DNA of 5,229 nt, from NCBI GenBank assembly GCA_030431945.1, contig JAUIIF010000360.1:1-5229 (forward strand). Direction: 5' to 3'. A program made the position numbers and the translations under genes. This DNA comes from Bacteroidia bacterium. Lineage in GTDB: Bacteria > Bacteroidota > Bacteroidia > Chitinophagales > Saprospiraceae. Positions 1-5,229 of the stretch are shown piece by piece (the first letter of the stretch is position 1; each line of letters starts with the position of its first letter). The notes beneath the pieces are model-generated. The model was not told where the DNA came from. It saw only the letters and a program-made list of their open reading frames with translations, and ran no database searches.

Positions 1-801
1 CAGCTGTACCGTACTGCCGTCGTGCTGGTTAGGCCGGAAGAGGCTGCCGTAGGCACCGTCTCTGGAAGACCGGTAACCGTAGTCCCGCCAGCCCGTGAGT
101 GATTTGGCCATGGCGATTACGTCCTGTTCGGTATAGTTGGTATAGTCGCCAGAACCAACTTGCGGTCCCTTGCCGATGGTGAACAACTCCAGCAACTCCC
201 GGGCATAATTTTCGTTAGGGGCCCCCACGGTATTCACGTTGCCGTTTAAAAAGCGGAGCATGGAAGGGTCTACGGTAATGTCTTTAACCAGCTGCCGGAA
301 ATCACCAAATACCTGAGACCGCAAGGTAGTGAGGTACCGGTAAGCGTACTTCGGTTCGTTGGTGTTGTTGATGGCAAAGTGGTTGTGCCAGAAGAGCGTC
401 ATTGTTTCCCGCGCGCTCAGCGGTTCCTGCATCATCAGTTGCCCCAGCCAGCCAAAGAGGCTGCGCCGCCGGCTGTTCGCTGAATCCAGTTGGCCCGCCG
501 CTCCTTCTGCGTAAGGAAGGTCTACCCAGGTTTCCCCGATGGCACCTACCCCGTCCAGGTCAGAGGTGATGACCGGTGGGTCGGGCAGGGGGCGGTCAGC
601 AAGCAGTTGGTCGAGGGTGCTTTCCAGGCCGGCAGTTACGGCTCCTGCAATCATGCCGTAGGGAGCACCAAAGGTGGTCCGGCTGAGCAGATGGCCGGCT
701 TCCTGTTTGGTCCACGGCCCGGTGTAGGGCGCCAGCCCGGCGGCTGGCGGGGGCGGACTTAGGTTGAGGCGGAGAAAATCTTGGCGACTCACACGGGTCA
801 T
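1..801 (-). CDS. DUF1800 domain-containing protein, N-terminal part (3' end beyond left edge)
   Basis: An open frame reads on the minus strand from ATG at 801-799 to base 1 without a stop, giving 267 residues. The rest of the gene lies outside the window; DUF1800 proteins usually run to about 450-600 residues. Hallmarks of the family are visible: HLLSRTTFG near residues 37-45, the WHNHFA block at 138-143, the strongly conserved NENYARELLELFTIG at 196-210, and SLTGWR at 234-239. The family's biochemical role is not established. In Bacteroidota and many other bacteria its genes often sit beside a DUF1501 gene, which would be expected just outside the left edge. The N-terminus has SRQDFLRL at residues 5-12, resembling a decayed twin-arginine motif (RR changed to RQ), but a proline-rich stretch follows instead of a hydrophobic core, so no export signal is evident. 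No Shine-Dalgarno sequence precedes the start. The family call is firm; the function is unknown. Confidence 0.93.
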   Translation of the reverse strand, partial: MTRVSRQDFLRLNLSPPPPAAGLAPYTGPWTKQEAGHLLSRTTFGAPYGMIAGAVTAGLESTLDQLLADRPLPDPPVITSDLDGVGAIGETWVDLPYAEGAAGQLDSANSRRRSLFGWLGQLMMQEPLSARETMTLFWHNHFAINNTNEPKYAYRYLTTLRSQVFGDFRQLVKDITVDPSMLRFLNGNVNTVGAPNENYARELLELFTIGKGPQVGSGDYTNYTEQDVIAMAKSLTGWRDYGYRSSRDGAYGSLFRPNQHDGSTVQL

Positions 802-970
802 AGCGGGGAATTTAGGGGCGAAAGGAAGCTGTCCGTCCTGGCCGGACGTACTAACAACCGGTTCGGTCCGCTTTACCCTACCCCTGCGGAGCAACTTTTT
901 CCCGGCCGTGGCTGTCCTGATCGCTAAACCGGCATGGTAGGAGGGAAGTCAGCGCACCGTTAGCGGAGCT

Positions 971-980
971 CCTGATCAGG
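971..980. repeat. 10-bp perfect palindrome CCTGATCAGG
   Basis: The ten bases read identically on both strands. The sequence TCCTGATC, which covers its left part, also occurs at 915-922, 55 bases away. The right half TCAGG (976-980) can instead pair with CCTGA at 988-992 across a seven-base loop. A dimeric regulator site upstream of the DUF1800 gene is possible, but chance is also reasonable for a single 10-bp palindrome. Confidence 0.35.
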
Positions 981-1006
981 CACCAAACCTGAGCAATACC
1001 CCAGGG

Positions 1007-1073
1007 CCGGCGGGGCATTTTACCGAAAGCAGAAGCTACGCCGGCTAGTGCAGATGCTCCGCCCCGCCGGAGC
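1007..1073. repeat. GC-rich inverted repeat with an alternative local hairpin, downstream of uvrB
   Basis: CCGGCGGGGC at 1007-1016 is the perfect reverse complement of GCCCCGCCGG at 1061-1070, a 10-bp stem closing a 44-base loop. The right arm can alternatively fold on itself: GCTCCG at 1056-1061 pairs with CGGAGC at 1068-1073 across a six-base loop. The two folds are mutually exclusive. The element begins about 60 bases past the uvrB stop in the direction of uvrB transcription, where a terminator would be expected, but neither fold is followed by a T tract on the minus strand. It could be a factor-assisted or weak terminator, an mRNA 3'-end stabilising structure, or an intergenic repeat. The pairing is certain; the role is not. 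Confidence 0.4.
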
Positions 1074-1133
1074 AGCGTTGCCTGTACGGTTTTGGCTTAG
1101 GTGCCCTTACCCTGCACCCGCGTTCGCGCCTCC

Positions 1134-3161
1134 TTATCGCCCTCCCTTCAGCCTGGCCTTCAGCGCAAACACCTCGTCCCGGTAGCTGGCGGCACTCATA
1201 AAGTCCAGTTCCTTGGCCGCTTCTTTCATCTTGCGTTCGGCTTCGGCCAGGGAGAGTTCGATTTGCTCCCGGCTCATGCTGTCCAGAATAGGATCTGCGG
1301 CACTACTGATCTCAACCCGTTCGATGTAGGCCTTGGTCTGCTTTTTACCCCGGATGTCCAGGATCGAGCCGCGCTCCATAATCTGCTCACGCGTCTTACG
1401 CATCCCCTTCGGGGTGATGCCGTGCTCTTCGTTGTAGGCCAGTTGTACCTCCCGCCGGCGATTGGTCTCGTCGATGGTTCGCCGCATCGAGTCGGTAACC
1501 TTGTCAGCGTAAAAAATCACCTTACCGTTAACGTTACGGGCCGCGCGGCCGGCGGTTTGGGTCAGGCTGCGCTCGTTGCGCAGAAAACCTTCTTTGTCCG
1601 CGTCGATGATGGCTACCAGCGAGACTTCCGGCAAGTCCAACCCTTCCCGCAGCAGGTTGACACCGACCAGAACGTCAAACTCTCCCAGGCGCAGGTCCCG
1701 CAGAATCTCCACCCGCTCCATGGTGTCGACCTCACTGTGGATGTACCGTACCTTTACGTTCAGTTGCTCCAGGTATTTGGTGAGTTCTTCACTCATGCGT
1801 TTGGTGAGGGTCGTGATCAGGACCCTTTCGTTGAGTTTTATCCGCTCGTCAATTTCTTCCAGGATGTCGTCAATCTGGCCCTTGCTGGGCCGTACTTCAA
1901 TCGGGGGATCCACCAGCCCGGTGGGGCGAATCAGTTGCTCTACGATCTCTCCACCGGTCTGCTCCAGTTCAAAATCGCCGGGCGTTGCCGAAACGTAGAT
2001 CACCTGATTGATGAGGCTTTCAAATTCCGTGAAATTCAGCGGCCGGTTATCCATGGCGGAAGGCAGGCGGAACCCGAAGTTCACCAGGCTGAGTTTACGG
2101 GCCCGGTCACCGCCGAACATCCCGCGCACCTGCGGAATGGTAACGTGGCTCTCGTCAATGATCATCAGGTAATCATCGGGGAAGTAATCCAGTAAGCAGA
2201 AGGGACGGGTTCCGGGCTTGCGGCGGTCAAAAAAGCGGCTGTAGTTCTCAATGCCGTTACAGTACCCCAGTTCCTTCATCATTTCCAGGTCGAATTCGAC
2301 CCGTTCGTGAATGCGCTTGGCTTCCAACAACCGGCCTTCGCGTTCAAAGTACCGCTCCTGGTCGTAGAGTTCATCCTGAATCTGGTGGATGATGCCGCCC
2401 AGTCGTTCTTTGGGGGCAACGTAAAGGTTGGCCGGAAAAATAGCGGCGGTCTTCAGGGTTTCGATTCGCTTGCCGGATTCTATCTCAATCCGTTCGATGG
2501 TTTCAATTTCGTCGCCGAAAAAGATGATGCGCAGGCCGTGCTCGGCGTAGGGCAGGTTGACGTCGACGGTATCCCCGCGCACGCGGAAGGTGGCGCGGGA
2601 AAACTCCGTTTCCGTCCGGCTGTAGAGGCTGTCAACCAGATCGTAAAGCAATCCATTCCTGCTCTTGACCTGGCCGGCTTCCAACCGGATAATGCCCGAT
2701 TTATAGTCATCGGGGTTGCCCATACCGTAAATACAGCTGACGGAGGCAACGATGATGATGTCCCGCCGGCCGGTTAGCAGGTTGGAGGTTGCCCGCAACC
2801 GGAGCTTGTCTACTTCTTCATTTATCGCCAGGTCCTTCTCGATGTAGGTGTCTGAAGTGGAAATGTAGGCCTCCGGCTGGTAGTAGTCGTAGTAACTGAC
2901 AAAGTATTCGACGGCATTGTCCGGGAAGAATTCCTTGAATTCTCCGTAGAGCTGGGCCGTCAGGGTCTTGTTATGCGTCAGAATCAGGGTGGGCCGGTTG
3001 AGCCGGGCGATGGTGTTGGCCATCGTAAAGGTCTTACCTGACCCGGTAACGCCCAGAAGCACCTGCCCACGTTGTCCCGCTTCCACGTTGCTTACAATCT
3101 CTTCAATGGCTTGAGGTTGGTCACCGGTAGGCGAAAAGGGCGATTTGAGCTTAAAGGACAT
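1134..3161 (-). CDS. uvrB: UvrABC system protein B (excinuclease ABC subunit B)
   Basis: UvrB is the cytoplasmic damage-verification subunit of nucleotide excision repair. UvrA loads it at lesions, it opens the DNA with its beta-hairpin, then recruits UvrC to make the two incisions. From ATG 3161 the protein has 675 residues, a normal full length, ending in TAA. Visible in order: the PTGDQPQAI Q-motif region near residues 11-19, Walker A GVTGSGKT at 37-44, the beta-hairpin YYDYYQPEAY at 90-99, the Walker B-type DESH at 336-339, the SATPGDFE block near 391-398, helicase motif VI QTAGRAAR at 535-542, and the C-terminal UVR domain (UvrA/UvrC contact) at about 632-671. All key motifs look intact. 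An in-frame TTG at 3188 would add nine residues (MPSPPTICQ), but it lies inside the predicted promoter box, and MSFKLKSPFSPTGDQ matches the usual UvrB beginning, so ATG 3161 is preferred. No SOS operator was recognised upstream. Confidence 0.98.
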   Translation of the reverse strand: MSFKLKSPFSPTGDQPQAIEEIVSNVEAGQRGQVLLGVTGSGKTFTMANTIARLNRPTLILTHNKTLTAQLYGEFKEFFPDNAVEYFVSYYDYYQPEAYISTSDTYIEKDLAINEEVDKLRLRATSNLLTGRRDIIIVASVSCIYGMGNPDDYKSGIIRLEAGQVKSRNGLLYDLVDSLYSRTETEFSRATFRVRGDTVDVNLPYAEHGLRIIFFGDEIETIERIEIESGKRIETLKTAAIFPANLYVAPKERLGGIIHQIQDELYDQERYFEREGRLLEAKRIHERVEFDLEMMKELGYCNGIENYSRFFDRRKPGTRPFCLLDYFPDDYLMIIDESHVTIPQVRGMFGGDRARKLSLVNFGFRLPSAMDNRPLNFTEFESLINQVIYVSATPGDFELEQTGGEIVEQLIRPTGLVDPPIEVRPSKGQIDDILEEIDERIKLNERVLITTLTKRMSEELTKYLEQLNVKVRYIHSEVDTMERVEILRDLRLGEFDVLVGVNLLREGLDLPEVSLVAIIDADKEGFLRNERSLTQTAGRAARNVNGKVIFYADKVTDSMRRTIDETNRRREVQLAYNEEHGITPKGMRKTREQIMERGSILDIRGKKQTKAYIERVEISSAADPILDSMSREQIELSLAEAERKMKEAAKELDFMSAASYRDEVFALKARLKGGR

Positions 3162-3185
3162 CTGGCAGATTGTTGGAGGAGAAGG

Positions 3186-3193
3186 CAAAGGTA
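3186..3193 (-). promoter_or_regulatory. Predicted uvrB promoter, Bacteroidota -7 box TACCTTTG
   Basis: On the minus strand these bases read TACCTTTG, a perfect match to the Bacteroidota primary sigma factor -7 consensus TAnnTTTG. Transcription would start near 3180, leaving a short leader of about 20 bases before ATG 3161. I see no TTTG-type -33 element at the usual spacing upstream, so the promoter is supported by one element only. The box overlaps the alternative TTG start at 3188, which would then fall upstream of the transcript. Confidence 0.6.
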
Positions 3194-3266
3194 AACGTTT
3201 TTGTTGGAGGATGGTTGAGCATATGGCGGCTTGGTGGTGCTCCTGCGTAAGGGAAGTTTCCGGGCG

Positions 3267-3300
3267 CGGCCGCAGGTGCCGGGCAGGGATAATGCGGCCG
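3267..3300. repeat. Inverted repeat (8-bp stem) in the divergent uvrB/peptidase intergenic region
   Basis: CGGCCGCA at 3267-3274 is perfectly complementary to TGCGGCCG at 3293-3300, with an 18-base loop. The element lies between the predicted uvrB promoter and the start of the plus-strand peptidase gene. No T tract follows on either strand, so it is not an obvious intrinsic terminator. It could be a regulator site or a leader structure. The GC-rich core (GCGGCCGC is itself palindromic) makes chance more likely. Confidence 0.35.
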
Positions 3301-3363
3301 GGCTGCGACCGTTAATAAGCTGCAAACAGGTTGTCCTTACTACCGGGCCCAGGCGCTTTTGCT

Positions 3364-3371
3364 TAGCTTTC
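3364..3371 (+). promoter_or_regulatory. Weak candidate -7 box TAGCTTTC for the M15-like peptidase gene
   Basis: TAGCTTTC matches the Bacteroidota TAnnTTTG box at all but the last position and would place the transcript start about 30 bases before ATG 3407. No -33 TTTG element is seen at the normal distance. If it is real, the upstream TTG frame extension from 3359 could not be translated. Low confidence. Confidence 0.25.
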
Positions 3372-3406
3372 CGTCAGCAGTTGTTTTGCCCGCTGCCCCT
3401 GACCCT

Positions 3407-4144
3407 ATGAAAGGTAGAAAGCTTTTTTTGTGGCTGCTGCTGTTCCTGCTGATCGTTATCGGTGGCAGTTACCTGGTACCCTGGTCGCGCCTGGAAGTTG
3501 AGCAAACGCTGTACCGTGTTTGCAACGACGATGCTTCCGTAACTACCCAACGGGCAGTTGATGAAATCCTGAGTGAGTTCCCGGTCATTAAGCGGGCGAA
3601 CCTTCCCCGCGCATTCCTGCAGCGCACCGAGATTGATCGCCTGAAGTTCCGCCGGCTGTCCCCCGAAAAATTTTTCGTCCTTAAGAAGAAAGACCTGTAC
3701 CGGAAAGTGGCCGGTCACCTGCGGATACGGGACCTTTTTGCGGTCGATGCCGAAGGCCGGGCGGCATTTTACTTTTCCCGGAAGCCCCTGTACTGGGGGA
3801 TAGATCCCGCTATCCTGTACAAAGTTGTGGAGTTGCGACAGGAACTGGAAAAACGGGGAATGGACGCGGAAGCTTTCCATTGTAACTACGGCTACCGCCA
3901 TCCGGTGCTCAACGAAGCGGTGGGCGGTGCTTCCCTCAGCCGGCACATTGCCGGTGATGCCCTGGACCTGGTAATCGGTGACATCAATCAGGATGGTGAG
4001 GTCAACAGCCGGGATAAAAAGATTGTACTCGACTTATGCGAAAGAAAGATCATTGACGGTCGGGGCGGGATCGGACGCTACCCCGGCACCCAGGTGATCC
4101 ACCTCGACCTGCGGGGTAAGCGGGCGCGGTGGGACAGCTACTGA
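3407..4144 (+). CDS. Membrane-anchored M15/DUF882-like peptidase with an EF-hand-like loop
   Basis: The product is 245 residues. It starts with a basic n-region (MKGRK) and one hydrophobic segment at about residues 6-21, read as a signal anchor because no clear cleavage site or lipobox follows. Residues 30-140 are not recognised. The C-terminal domain is M15-like (peptidase M15_3/DUF882 group, zinc enzymes and relatives acting on peptidoglycan peptides): GYRHPVLN at 162-169, the metal motif SRHIAGDALD with H180 and D187, and HLD with H232 and D234, then a C-terminal RARWDSY. Q229 sits three residues before H232, where VanX-type enzymes carry Glu; the HxD arrangement fits the M15_3/DUF882 type. 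Between the two metal motifs lies DINQDGEVNSRD (192-203), a perfect 12-residue EF-hand/dockerin-style calcium loop. ATG 3407 is chosen over TTG 3359, whose 16 extra residues would precede the natural signal start. No Shine-Dalgarno sequence is seen. Its stop is 55 bases before the next gene. The exact substrate is inferred only at family level. Confidence 0.85.
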   Translation: MKGRKLFLWLLLFLLIVIGGSYLVPWSRLEVEQTLYRVCNDDASVTTQRAVDEILSEFPVIKRANLPRAFLQRTEIDRLKFRRLSPEKFFVLKKKDLYRKVAGHLRIRDLFAVDAEGRAAFYFSRKPLYWGIDPAILYKVVELRQELEKRGMDAEAFHCNYGYRHPVLNEAVGGASLSRHIAGDALDLVIGDINQDGEVNSRDKKIVLDLCERKIIDGRGGIGRYPGTQVIHLDLRGKRARWDSY

Positions 4145-4199
4145 GTGATTCGCTACCTTGCCGCCCAAACGCTTTACCCTTCCGCCGAAGACTTCTTTC

Positions 4200-5229
4200 A
4201 TGCAACTGCAGCTTCATTTTTTCCTTATTTTCTGGATGGCCGGGCACTTGCTGTCCGCCCAGCCGGATACCCTGTACAGCTGTACCCCGGGGCAGATTGT
4301 CCAACTTACTGCTCCCGCAGGTCAGTTTGCCTACCGTTGGTCTCCGGCTCAGGGCCTGAACAACCCGGGCATCAGCAACCCCGTCGCCCGGCCCGAAGTA
4401 ACCACTCTATACGTCGCCACGATTATCCGTGCGGATGCCGGGGAAAACCTGATTGTCAATCCCGATTTTGCTGACGGCAACCTGGGGGTAAACAGTGATT
4501 ACGACTTTGTTACCACCATCAATACCCAGGGCGTCTACGGGGTAAGTTCCAGCGCCGCCAGCCTGAACGGATTTTCCTTTGCGGACTGCCCCGACCACAC
4601 CTCCGGCACCGGCTTGATGTTGGTAGTGGACGGCTCGCCAACCCCCAACGAACGGGTCTGGTGCCAAACGGTAGCCGTGGAGGCCGGAGCCGATTATGCC
4701 TTTTCTACCTGGCTCACGTCCGTCAATCCCCGCAACCCTGCCCGCCTGCAGTTCAGCATCAACGGAAGCCGGCTGGGAGCCGTCTTCGTGGCGGGAGCGG
4801 ACGTTTGTGACTGGCGGCAATTTTACGCCGTCTGGAACGCTGGCAACGCGACCGCAGCCGAAATTTGCATCGTCAATCAAAATACGAATCCGGAGGGCAA
4901 CGACTTTGCCCTGGATGATTTCGCCTTTTTCAAAACCGGGGAGTTGCTACAGGATTCCACCTTGGTGGCAGTGACGAAAACGTCGCACGAATTTTCCGTA
5001 CTCCGTAAGCCCGATTGTGGGGAATCCAACGGCGCCATCGCTTGCTCTTCTTTGAGTGATGGTCCGGCACGCTTCACCTACTCCCTAAATGGCGGCCCCT
5101 TTCTGCCGGCTACCGTTTTTCGGAACCTGACTGCTGGAAGGTATTCCATTATTGCCCGTAACGATCACCCTTCCATTGTTGCTGATAACTGCAGCGAAGA
5201 GTTCACGGTGCTGCTGCCACAGGGCAATT
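4200..5229 (+). CDS. Secreted multidomain surface protein with Ig/PKD-like, galactose-binding-like and SprB-type domains (3' end beyond right edge)
   Basis: The frame is open from ATG 4200 to the window end, giving 343 complete codons; the stop is outside. Residues 1-20 form a signal peptide with an aromatic hydrophobic core (HFFLIFWMAG) and a likely cut after LSA before Q21, giving a Sec-exported protein. Residues 27-75 contain YRWSPAQGLNNPGISNP, the Ig/PKD-like 'WSP' segment common in Bacteroidota adhesins. Residues 83-247 run from NLIVNPDF to GNDFALDD, a galactose-binding-like (CBM-like) beta-sandwich with four cysteines (C130, C155, C203, C223). From about 273 a SprB-type repeat begins (CGESNGAI, YSLNGGPF, FRNLTAGRYSI). 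Such proteins are usually large, repeat-rich and end in a gliding-motility or type IX secretion C-terminal domain; that end is not in view. Likely role: cell-surface adhesion or gliding, or glycan binding. No Shine-Dalgarno sequence is seen. The 55-base gap allows co-transcription with the upstream peptidase gene; only a poor promoter match (TACCTTGC at 4154) lies between them. Confidence 0.9.
   Translation, partial: MQLQLHFFLIFWMAGHLLSAQPDTLYSCTPGQIVQLTAPAGQFAYRWSPAQGLNNPGISNPVARPEVTTLYVATIIRADAGENLIVNPDFADGNLGVNSDYDFVTTINTQGVYGVSSSAASLNGFSFADCPDHTSGTGLMLVVDGSPTPNERVWCQTVAVEAGADYAFSTWLTSVNPRNPARLQFSINGSRLGAVFVAGADVCDWRQFYAVWNAGNATAAEICIVNQNTNPEGNDFALDDFAFFKTGELLQDSTLVAVTKTSHEFSVLRKPDCGESNGAIACSSLSDGPARFTYSLNGGPFLPATVFRNLTAGRYSIIARNDHPSIVADNCSEEFTVLLPQGN

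Larger units (their letters stand above)
802..1133. other. Intergenic region with inverted repeats, no supportable gene
   Basis: These 332 bases separate the uvrB stop from the start of the DUF1800 gene, both on the minus strand. I find no convincing coding frame, no tRNA-like cloverleaf and no clear TAnnTTTG promoter box on the minus strand ahead of the DUF1800 start. The region holds GC-rich inverted repeats at 1007-1073, a perfect 10-bp palindrome (CCTGATCAGG) at 971-980, and a second copy of its left part (TCCTGATC) at 915-922. It must contain either the promoter for the DUF1800 gene or a long untranslated spacer in a read-through transcript from uvrB. The sequence does not decide between these. 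Confidence 0.6.

Noticed and set aside
490..762. A 90-residue plus-strand frame
   Set aside because: It is antisense to the well-conserved DUF1800 coding sequence, which contains the family hallmarks.
1101..2195. A 364-residue open frame on the plus strand opposite uvrB
   Set aside because: It lies antisense to the conserved uvrB frame, its translation matches no known family, and long antisense frames are common opposite GC-rich genes. It is a shadow.
3162..3260. A LexA/SOS operator for uvrB
   Set aside because: No palindromic operator of a type I recognise overlaps the predicted promoter, so SOS control cannot be claimed from the sequence.
3359..3406. An upstream TTG start adding 16 residues to the M15-like peptidase
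   Set aside because: The added residues would bury the basic n-region and hydrophobic segment that start naturally at ATG 3407, and a candidate -7 box lies inside this stretch.
3374..3946. A 190-residue minus-strand frame
   Set aside because: It is antisense to the M15-like gene, whose metal-binding motifs show which strand is coding.
3980..4015. A dockerin domain (cellulosome-type) in the peptidase
   Set aside because: Only one calcium loop is present. A dockerin needs two such repeats and is normally terminal, so I describe it as an EF-hand-like insertion.
4145..4474. A 109-residue plus-strand frame just after the peptidase gene
   Set aside because: It overlaps the adhesin gene in another frame. 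The adhesin frame has a signal peptide and recognisable domains; this one has neither.
4407..4880. A 157-residue minus-strand frame
   Set aside because: It is antisense to the galactose-binding-like domain of the secreted protein and has no family features.
1..5229. A mobile element, CRISPR array, defence system or RNA gene
   Set aside because: There are no transposase or integrase motifs, no regularly spaced direct repeats and no tRNA or rRNA signatures. All long frames are explained by four genes of ordinary chromosomal type.

Overview
The window looks like chromosomal DNA from a fairly GC-rich member of the Bacteroidota, most likely Saprospiraceae (Lewinella-like). The organism call is an inference from three things. 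The secreted protein at the right end has a 'WSP' Ig/PKD-like segment, a galactose-binding-like domain and a SprB-type repeat, a combination typical of gliding/adhesin proteins in this group. The left-end gene is a DUF1800 protein. The uvrB upstream region carries a perfect Bacteroidota -7 box (TAnnTTTG), and none of the starts has a convincing Shine-Dalgarno sequence.

Layout, left to right. (1) 1-801, minus strand: the N-terminal 267 codons of a DUF1800-family protein, cut by the left edge. (2) 802-1133: 332 bases with no supportable gene, containing GC-rich inverted repeats and a 10-bp palindrome. (3) 1134-3161, minus strand: a complete uvrB, the damage-recognition helicase of nucleotide excision repair. 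(4) 3162-3406: a divergent intergenic region with the predicted uvrB promoter at 3186-3193 and an 8-bp-stem inverted repeat at 3267-3300. (5) 3407-4144, plus strand: a membrane-anchored M15/DUF882-like peptidase with an EF-hand/dockerin-like loop between its two metal-binding motifs. (6) 4200-5229, plus strand: the start of a secreted multidomain surface protein with a signal peptide, cut by the right edge.

The genes do not form one pathway. uvrB is a housekeeping repair gene. The DUF1800 gene lies downstream of it on the same strand but is separated by a long gap, so co-transcription is doubtful. The two plus-strand genes are only 55 bases apart and both act outside the cytoplasm (predicted periplasmic or cell-wall peptidase, then secreted surface protein). 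They could share a transcript, but nothing visible links them functionally.

I see no mobile element, CRISPR array, tRNA, rRNA or toxin-antitoxin pair. I do not see a convincing new multi-gene system. The most unusual items are the Ca-loop insertion in the M15-like peptidase, the structured gap between uvrB and the DUF1800 gene, and the uvrB promoter, which settles that gene's start codon.
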